Source of the DNA: Pyrenophora tritici-repentis
Taxonomy: Eukaryota; Ascomycota; Dothideomycetes; Pleosporales; Pleosporaceae
Length of the DNA stretch: 64,000 nt
Assembly (NCBI RefSeq): GCF_003171515.1
Contig: NC_089390.1
Span: 7,750,001 to 7,814,000, forward strand
Direction: 5' to 3'
The position numbers were made by a program, and so were the translations under genes. The notes under the pieces are model-generated. The model was not told where the DNA came from, did no database searches, and saw nothing but the letters and a program-made list of their open reading frames with translations. The stretch's first letter is position 1. Each line of letters begins with the position of its first letter. This document shows positions 56,307 to 64,000 of this stretch, piece after piece.

Positions 56307-58866
56307 CTACCATCCCTTCTTGCGAGCGAACCGCTTGTTGAGCAGGACCAATACTTTGGTCACGTTGAATTGGACATATTCGAGATCCAGATCTTCTTGG
56401 TTGTCCTTTTGCATCTCGAGAAGATCGTCCAGCTTGAGATCTAGCTCGAGAAGACCGCGATTTCGGCCCTTGTAATGCAGCGAGATGACAAAGGTGCCGG
56501 GCAGTGGGCTCGTGAAGTTGAAGTAGATGTTGGCTCTCCTATTCTCCGGAACGTTGCTTTTCTGAATCACGCCTTCTCGCTCCAGCTGTTGGTGTGTGAA
56601 TTTGTAGGGTCCCAAGACTTGGTGCTTCTGTTGTTTTCTCGTCTTGCCCTCAGATTGACTGCGCACGTTGTGCAGATATGACTTGTACGTATCGAGCTGA
56701 CTAACCAGGAAGCCGTTGTGGTCGCGAATCGTGCGGAAAACTTCCTCGAGCTTGCGTGTCTCTTCAATGACCTTGTCCTTCATGGAGCCCAAGTGAACTA
56801 GCTCTTGCTCCACCTCGTCCCTGAGTAGAGAGAAGCCATCTTCCTTGTCGATGACGCCGAGATCCTGGAGCTGGCTAAGTAGCTCAATGCTACGAATACC
56901 CTTCTTGACCATGATGGAATCGTTCTTTGTCGTCGCGGCAGCTTCGGCGATCCTGTCAAGCCTCAATGGTCTCCGGGTGATTGAGCTGTTTGCGGGGAGT
57001 GAGCGAAGAATCATGACGAACGTCGACTTGGCTTCCATGAAGAAGATCTCCTCCTGTGTGATATCAAGTGCTGCAGTCAAATCATCAAGCGGTGTTTCCC
57101 ACTTGCTGAACAGTGGGAGGTTGATAGCCCTGTTCTCCTTTCGCGGGAGTTGAGCGGGTGCAGTACCAAGCTCCTGAAGAATTACACCCAAATGCGAACT
57201 GTCCTCTTTTGCCTGGACAAAGTCAGGATAAGTACTCTTGTGATTCCGAACACTAGTGCTTACGAGTTCAGCTGCGTGTCGTTCAAGCAGTGAGTGTGTC
57301 GCATACACCTCGTTGAGTGTAATGGACAGTTCGAGATCTTTCTTGGACAAGGCAACGTAGTTGTCCATTTCTAGAGTATCGTAAAAGTCCTGCACCTCGC
57401 AGAGATCCAAGAGAAACTTGTTGATTCGTTCCTTGTTCTGGTGAATAAAGGGCTGCAATTTGACCATGTACGGTTCCTTCGCGTACGATGGCTTGTTCGC
57501 AAGGTTCTGCAACATCTTGGCGATGTATGTCAGCGTCCGCTTGGGGTTCTCGGCTGGTAGCACATCAATGAGCATATATGATCTTGGTGTCACAATAGCA
57601 GGGTTGATGAAACGGAGGAAGAAGAAGCCGCCGATGAGCGTGCATATAGTCTGGTCCTGGGCATCGGGGTATTTTCGTCTTGATAAACTTCGGATTTGCT
57701 TGCATATCCATCGGATACCGTAGGGTGTCTCTTCGAGCCCCTTGATGATGGTTGTGAGGAAGTTGTTTGCGATTTCCATGAGCATGTTTACTCGTGGAGT
57801 GATGATGTTTTGTACGGTTTCGTTTTCTGCAGCCTGTTCGGCGGTGACGCCTTTTGGTAAATCCGGTGGCAGGTTTCCTTGGATCTCGAGCTCGGTGACC
57901 ATCTTTTCGTAGACCTTGAGCGGGTTAATCTCCAGATCAAGATCCTTGAGCTCGATGAGTGAGTTGATGCTGTCCTGTAAGACGACTTTGAGGTAGCTCT
58001 GGCCGGGCCCTCTCCGGGTGTATGTAGTCATCATGCGCGAGACCGGGGTGTTGGCGCGCAGTAGCGAGCTGTAGTCTGGGGTGTTGTCGAACTGGTAGGT
58101 CAGGACGGACTATAATGGAGTCAGCTATTATGTCCGAAACTTGATTGCGCAGTGCAAATGTACCTGAAACATAGTCAAAAGTAAGTGTTCTTCTCTGCTC
58201 TCGTACTGGTTTCCATAGATTGTGAACATGACTGTCTGGAGCAGAGCATCGATCTCGGCCATGGACACGAGACGACATAGGTGAGCAATATGCCGAGGTT
58301 CGGATTGCAGCAGAAACAGCAGGTTGCCGTACTTTTGTGTCTTTTCGTCGTTGGGGAAGAATCCCTCTTGGAGGTCGAGGCCGTCTCCCAGGTGATCTGC
58401 TACTTCATTTTGCTGCATAGGTGGTTAGAATCGGGTACATGCACCCCAGAAGCATAGCGACGCACCTCTTCTAATGCCATGCGGTTCTGGATAAGCAGCG
58501 CTATCCGCGAGTCGAGATACCGCACATCCTTTTCGAGGACAAAGTTCTTCTTGGATTGCGACGAGATCTTGGCCTTGAGCTCGCGTAGTATCTTCTGGGC
58601 TGCTGGTAGTTAGTTCACTGGTCTGGAGCACGGTTCACTACCCAATGTCGATGCCACATACCTCTGGCCAGGTCGTCCTCAATCTCGAGCTCCTTGTCTT
58701 TTGCGGACATGGACAGGTACAGGGCCGTGACGGAGTAGCGCTTCGACTGGCGCACTGAGCGTGAACCATCATGCGAAGACATTGTGTTCTGGCGCGAAAC
58801 GGGGATAAAGGACGAGGATGACGAGGTCGAGGCCCGCGAAGGGGCGTGCAGCATGGAGACTGCCAT
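56307..58866 (-). CDS. gap1: Ras GTPase-activating protein, IQGAP-related (Gap1/Sar1-like)
   Basis: Four exons (58662..58866, 58466..58599, 58164..58412, 56307..58109) code for 796 residues. RasGAPs speed GTP hydrolysis by Ras and switch it off. Seen: a Ser-rich N-terminus; a coiled-coil stretch at exon 2 ([17 protein letters not shown]); the GAP domain from about 150 to 430 with [13 protein letters not shown] (probable arginine-finger loop), [20 protein letters not shown] and the hallmark [19 protein letters not shown]; and the RasGAP C-terminal domain (about 590-760) ending FARKKGW. Introns are 54-62 nt and join in frame. The acceptor of intron 1 is a CAGCAG tandem, so one Ala may be present or absent. 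Length and layout match fission-yeast Gap1 and filamentous-fungal GapA rather than neurofibromin types. Confidence 0.93.
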
Positions 58867-60524
58867 AGTGCGTGGTTGCTGCTCTCAGTGTGCGATGAAG
58901 AAGGGACTTGTCGCGGTTTACAGTGGTGAACAAGGGCGCGACTGCGCTTTGTGGTGTGTGGTGCCTTCCTTTGTGTGTGCGCGCAGTCGGGGGGGGAGGG
59001 GGTGGTGGATAGGATACGGGCCTGGATCAGCGAGAGTGCGGCGGGATTGCAGCGGGAGGGCCCGTCCAGCGAGACAGTTTACGTGGGCTTTCAATTAAGG
59101 CAGGCGGCGTGCGTCTGTTTAGCAGAGCAGCAGCAGCAGTCGAGGGCGCTTTGGGCTTGCGAGTGGTTCGCGGGTGGTGGTGGGCAGAAGTGCCGTGGAT
59201 TGGCAGTGTGCCAGTGCCAGTGCAGTGCCAGGGACAGACGCGACTGGTGCGGGGGTGCTCAGACGGTGCGTGGACAGGCTACAGGCTGCGACATTCCAGA
59301 GGGCTGAGATGGCGACACGGCAGGCGGGCGAGTGGACCGGGTCGTGTCAAGGCGGCTGTAGTGTATCGTGTATTATTATGTCGGTACGGGATGCAGAATT
59401 CACTACGGGGCAGGAGCGATGGATGGGCGGGAAGGAGCAGTTGTTTCAGTCGGGCGTGTCGGTATGGGCTAGTGGGCGAAGAGTGGGCCAGGGCGTGTGT
59501 GGAGACACTGGAGAGCCATGCACAAGGCCGCAGCTGCAGGCAAGCACGGTGGGACTTGCTAGGGCACACACAGCAGGCGCAACCTTTGGCGAAGAAAGAG
59601 CAATGGGCGTCAACGACTCAACGGGGAAAGACCTCTCCACGGCAACGGGGCAAAGGGGAAGGCGCCGCTGCACGCCCTGCCATTCACTCATCAGCTTGAG
59701 CTGCGACGCATTGAAATCGCGACTGGCGACGACTCGAGTCCTCATCTCCAAAGCCTGCCCAGCTGAAGCACCACTCACAGGCACACCCCCCAGCGAGCTG
59801 CCCGCCGTGAAACTCTGGTCAGCTGCCGCTCAATTTCCCCTGAACCCCGACTATCTTGTGCCTGAAAGAGCCACATGGTCCGCGCGCTGCAACCGACGCC
59901 CCTCGTTCCTGGCTAGCCAGACTAGCCAACGTCAAAGGCCTTGTCGCTTGTTCCGCCCTCACCAGCTCATCACCTCGAGCTACCTCTTAGCGGGAACTGT
60001 ATGGCTGTATGGTTGTGTGCCACCGCAACCGCCTTGCATGCACATGCGCTTCCCAAGGTCGCTTTCATTGCACCGCCTATCCGTCGAGCCTCGTCTACCC
60101 GTGCGCACTGCCCTCTGCTCCATTCGCATCGCACCGGCATCTCATCTCACTGCATGCATATCATCTCAAAGTCTGCAAATGCAACATGTTTCGTCGACGA
60201 TCAGCCGTCCCTCTGCGGTCGGTCCGATGCACATCTTGGTTGATGCACATGTACATTCGGTTTCATCAAAGAACATCCGTCGTGCACGACGACCATCACA
60301 ATCCAACTGATAACCCCACTAGCGCCGCCCACACTATCCTGCCGTTAGGCCTACATAGGTACAACATACACTGCGCCACATGAGTGCCTGCCGCGGAACA
60401 ATTGCCAAAACCCTTCTCCCTCTACTCATGTCGCCAAGTCATGTCCTACTGAACCTGTAACACCTGTCAGAATCACGCCACCTTCCGCACCTTCACTCAA
60501 TCTGCTCGTCATTCCTCTGGAGGT

Positions 60525-60716
60525 TCAGCCGCCGCCGCCGCCGCCCTTTTGAATGAGCATTATCCAGTAGCGCAACCACTGCGCGGGTGACTGCACCTCC
60601 GTCCACTTCAGCCACCATTCATCCGACCACCGGTGCTGAATAAAAGCCCGTCCAACGCCAAGCTGGGTGGCTTCAATAGCTCCGAGCGCTACCCATACGT
60701 AGCCTCTTTCAAGCAT
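60525..60716 (-). CDS. Possible small Trp-rich protein
   Basis: A 63-codon frame with start MLERGYVWVALGAIEATQLG and Trp-rich middle WSDEWWLKWTEVQSPAQWLR, ending in six glycines coded by a CCG repeat. The amino-acid make-up looks more protein-like than surrounding chance frames. No homologue is recognised and no intron or partner exon is seen. It could be chance. Confidence 0.25.
   Translation of the reverse strand: MLERGYVWVALGAIEATQLGVGRAFIQHRWSDEWWLKWTEVQSPAQWLRYWIMLIQKGGGGGG
60528..60546 (+). repeat. CCG trinucleotide microsatellite
   Basis: About six CCG units in a row; on the minus strand they code the poly-Gly end of the small Trp-rich frame. Confidence 0.75.
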
Positions 60717-61152
60717 CGCTCATTCCGCCATGTGCCGGATAAGAGACTGAGTGCCGGATAAACACAAACTATGAAAACGCATTCACTCCATGGGGGAGCC
60801 AGATGACGCCATGTGTGGAAAACACAAATTTGCTGCAAAACGCGCACGGAAGACTCCACAATTGTCGCGATCTCGGTCGAACCTGGCGGATGTGCAAGAC
60901 TCCAGAACGAGCAGTGTCTGGGTCCGTGCGCCGAAAACGATGGCGATCATTGCGCCGAACCCATCCACTTGCATGGTGCAGAGCGCGCCGCCGAGTCAGT
61001 CGAATCAGCGCACAACGACGGCGAGGAGCACATTCAGCCCGAAATAACTGCGTGCATCCATTAGCTCCAACTTCAACCACCACAGCAACCACACCGGGAG
61101 CCGGTTGGAGTCAACGCGGGATGCGCGGGGGTCATCGACCGGATAAACATGG

Positions 61153-63768
61153 CTAAACCCATCTAGAGTTTCCGACATGGGAAACTACCATATCCACGCT
61201 GCGTACGCAGTCGTCGCAATCGCGGCCCAACCTGTCGATAACGACGTCATAGCATATATTGCTGATAGCAACGGGTTGGGCCAAGGCTAGAATGAAAGTG
61301 GAGAACTTACATGGAGGCGGCAGCATTCCACTCCTGAGTGGACATGAAGCTCTTCAGCTCAGGTGTCGATTTGACCAACTTGAGCTCTGCACCAACGATA
61401 GCCACGAGAACGAGGAGACGTCCAACGAGGCTTGGTACTATCGCAAACGCCATGAGGGGTAGCACAAGAGTTAGTGGGAACCATACCGCAGCCGATTGGT
61501 CTTGATCGGCAACTGGTGCCGTCTTGATGGGTGCTTTTCGCGGAATGGCTACTAGGTCCGAGTCTCGCTCAATGAACTGAGACTCTGCATAATCGAGGGG
61601 CTCATTCTCGTCCATCCAGTCACGATAGGCTTTTATGTCCTTGGTGGTGGGGCGATCGAGCTCCTTGGACATGTTGCTAAAAGAAGACAGAGCCTTGTCT
61701 AAAACCGAATCAGCGAGAACTTAAATGGTAATAGCGCCGCCTCGTTTGGCGCTCGAGCTCGTTCCTTCGGGAAGACTAAAAACGTATCATACTTACTGTA
61801 TTGCTCTAGCTTTTGAAAGATACGTCCCAGCAGCTCGGTCCTCTTGAAGTGCATGTCACTGCCGTAGCGTGCATCACTCCGGCGAGATGCAGGATATTCA
61901 TATCCCTCGGCATCCCTGGGTGATATCTGGGCAATGCACTCATCTAGCTGACGGAGCTCTTCTTCAAGTTCACAGGTCTCGTCCTGTAGGTGCAGTAACA
62001 CGCGGTGGTTGAGATGTTCAAACTTCCTATACATTGGTACAAGGCCCTTTCGTGAGGAAGCCTTGGCGCGTGACGACGCAGTGAGCTCATTTGCTAAGAG
62101 TTCGTAACCCATGACTGTGGGCCTGGTCTGATTGGATGCCGGGGCATGTTGCTGGTAGTGTGGCGGTTGCACTGAATGAGGAGAAAAGGGCGGGGGCATA
62201 CGCTGGACCACACCCTCGGGTGCCATTGGTGCCTGTACGGGTGTTGGATACGCATGTGCAGCTTCTGGGGACTGGTGCGGTGCATATCCGATTGCCAAGG
62301 GGGCCGGCAATGAGGGTGTCGGAGGCCAACCCGATGGTGAATGTAGTGATGCATTGGTAACGGCCGGGGATGCGCCTGGGTAGGCATGAGAACTATACAA
62401 GGGCATTGGTGGATACGTATGCGCAGGTTGACCCGTGCCAAACTGAAAGTCCTTCTGTGGCTGCGGAGCTTGCAAAATATGATTAACAAGCTCACGTTCT
62501 TGATCTTTCAGACGCCTGGAATGCGTATCACTCCGACGAGACGCTGCAGACGGAGCCCGTCGAGATGTGGCTTTAGTGGCAACCTTGTTGCGCGCATGAC
62601 CATCTTTCCCTGGCGCTTTTTTACCATCTGACCCACCATCTTCTTCTCCTTCACTCTCGTCTGGTGGCTGTTCGTTTTCTTCATCCCCAGGACCGTGGAC
62701 AAAGCTGCTAGCATAAAGCGGCTTCTTGAATTTACGAAACTCTTGGTTAGACAAGTTTGAATCCGTATAGCCGGATCTCCGTACTGAGGCTGGTGAGGTG
62801 GCGGCCGAGTAAGTAGAGTCTGTCGCCACAGAGGATCCCCCGTCGCCGAGGCGCGTGTCACCCGAAGAAGAAGAAGAAGAAGATGATGATGATGAGACAA
62901 CACTTGAAGAAGGCATCCCTTGGAGATCGGTAGCGGCAATACTCTCGGCTGGATCTTCTGACTGGAGGTATTTGAAAACCTCGGATTGGGCTGAATTCAT
63001 CTTGGCGAGTGCCGGACTAGGCTGCTCGTACTGGGAGAAGTGGCCGTACTCGTAGGACTTTTCCGTTACTGTTGAGTTGCTACTGCTCGAGCTAGATGGT
63101 TGCGTCGCGCTGGAGAGAACAGAGGGGTCCGAGTTAGCAGGGCTTGTAGCATGCCGTTGCAAAGACGCGTGTTTGCGGTGTACGCGTGACCGGCCTACGG
63201 AACTCTCCTCAGTTTGTCGACGACGAATTGCTTTTGGCCTGCCGGAGCTGACGGTAGAGGACCGTCGGCGTCCTGGGTTCATGCCTGTCTTTCCCTCTTT
63301 TATCTGACGGAGCCGGGGTATGTAACCCACAGTACTTTCGTCTTGGTCGAAATCTTCCTGTTCACCTCGTGGCGTAGGTGGGGTATCGGCTTGGTGCGAG
63401 TCGCGCCTGAGGAGCTTCTTCAAGGTGTTACGGGGGGCCTTTGCTTTCCTGTCGCTTTCACCGTACTCGTCTACACGTGGTGGGGAGCCCGAGAGCGGGG
63501 AACTCTTGGAGCCCGAACTGGTGCGAGATGGCCGACGTCTAGTGTGGGATGGGCTAGCAGACTGACCGGTGGCTGCCTCATCGACGTTTTCGTAGTGATA
63601 TCGCACGTCCTCTGCATCCGAGCTGAGTGGCCGTGGAGGTGGTTCAGAGGCCTCGCAAGACGCTGTAAGGTCGGACTACGTATCGATACACGCACGTCAG
63701 TATCGATAACAACTAGGAAGACCAGGGTAGGGAGAAAAGAGAGCGTATTTGTATTATCTACCCACCAT
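61153..63768 (-). CDS. DUF6594-family membrane protein with long disordered N-terminus
   Basis: Two large exons are clear: 61797..63675 and 61311..61698, joined by a 98-nt intron (GTAAGT..TAG) at KLEQY-NKALSS. The first ATG seems to lie in a 3-nt exon at 63766..63768, followed by a 90-nt intron (GTGGGT..TAG, branch CTGAC), giving the start MSDLTASCEASEPPPRPL; this is inferred because the main frame has no ATG. The N-terminal 450 residues are Ser/Pro/Arg/Gln-rich. The conserved part starts VMGYELLANELTASSR, then MYRKFEHLNHRVLLHLQDET and a coiled coil, as in DUF6594 proteins. Then come YRDWMDENEPL, SDLVAI and two to three hydrophobic helices (WFPLTLVLPLMAFAIVPSLV, RLLVLVAIVG). The C-terminus after the GTAAGT donor at 61310 is uncertain: exon 61153..61231 joins in phase but gives a non-hydrophobic tail. 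Function unknown. Confidence 0.78.
62864..62896 (+). repeat. GAA/GAT trinucleotide repeat coding poly-Ser
   Basis: About six GAA units run into four GAT units. On the coding (minus) strand they make a run of about ten serines in the disordered part of the DUF6594 protein. Confidence 0.8.
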
Positions 63769-64000
63769 GCTACCTATGTACGTAGGATTCCTAGGGTACG
63801 GCAATCGTCAGCGGAAGCCGCGCTTGCATCAATGAATCTGACACTGGCTGCAATGACTTGGTATAGAGATGACAGCTGTAGAGGAGACGAGAATATAGAT
63901 GGTGACGCAACGTGCGATTCCTTGCATACTGAAGCGATGAATAGTGCACGTTGTGGGACGAGAGAGGCCAGAAAGTGCGGCACAAGCAAACAGGGCTATA
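63769..64000. other. Intergenic at window end
   Basis: Promoter side of the DUF6594 gene. Two short overlapping minus-strand frames have no motifs. Confidence 0.5.

Larger units (their letters stand above)
58867..61152. other. Long GC-rich intergenic region upstream of RasGAP
   Basis: About 2.3 kb. The first 1.5 kb is GC-rich and open in several overlapping phases (longest 378 codons) without motifs, typical of promoter sequence that lacks stops by chance. One small minus-strand frame at 60525-60716 is listed separately. Confidence 0.5.

Noticed and set aside
59174..60310. 378-codon plus-strand open frame upstream of RasGAP
   Set aside because: Several other phases are equally open in this GC-rich stretch. 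Composition is erratic (Cys, Arg, Ala, Ser) and there is no motif, signal or splice pattern.
1..64000. CRISPR arrays, prokaryotic operons, riboswitches, viral genes, replication origin
   Set aside because: None seen. Spliced introns and gene families show a fungal nuclear genome.

Overview
This is a eukaryotic window from a filamentous ascomycete, most likely a Dothideomycete of the Pleosporales type. The evidence is short introns (about 50-110 nt) with GT..AG ends and CTAAC/CTGAC-like branch points, no operons, and fungal-only families: Zn2Cys6 regulator, HET domain, KAR9, Mis14, DUF6594, and a ccg-6-like wall protein. A Tc1/mariner (pogo/Fot1) transposon also carries the footprint of repeat-induced point mutation (RIP). 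The genus assignment is inference.

Layout. 0-8 kb: mitochondrial sulfide:quinone oxidoreductase, a long gene-poor and possibly RIP-damaged gap, an unknown gene, and a SET-domain protein. 9.8-10.6 kb: secreted, probably GPI-anchored wall protein. 11.3-16 kb: accessory patch with a 113-bp fold-back repeat, a decayed minus-strand gene and a complete but RIP-killed 1856-bp pogo element with TA target duplication. 16.8-24 kb: peroxisomal alcohol (methanol) oxidase, alternative oxidase and acylphosphatase, all minus strand. 24.4-30.1 kb: an unknown conserved protein and KAR9. 31-36.8 kb: GNAT acetyltransferase, an ATP-grasp-like unknown, a frameshifted unknown and a BTB protein. 37.6-41.8 kb: a broken HET gene and a Zn2Cys6 regulator. 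42.6 kb: tRNA-Thr(AGT). 44-54.4 kb: SH3 membrane protein, RBR ubiquitin ligase, type II NADH dehydrogenase, kinetochore Mis14/NSL1, and a small conserved unknown. 56.3-63.8 kb: IQGAP-like RasGAP and a DUF6594 membrane protein.

How the genes relate. Most are unlinked housekeeping genes. Four are flavin- or quinone-linked oxidoreductases (sulfide:quinone oxidoreductase, alcohol oxidase, alternative oxidase, type II NADH dehydrogenase), but spacing and orientation do not suggest a cluster. I see no biosynthetic cluster, CRISPR array, virus or origin.

The most notable theme is gene damage. Besides the RIP-killed transposon there is a stop-riddled neighbour, a HET pseudogene with three lesions, a mutated splice donor in alcohol oxidase, an apparent ATG-to-ATA start in the GNAT gene, and single-base frame breaks in KAR9 and a gene at 33.8 kb. 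Some of these may be assembly errors. I did not find a convincing undescribed multi-gene system.
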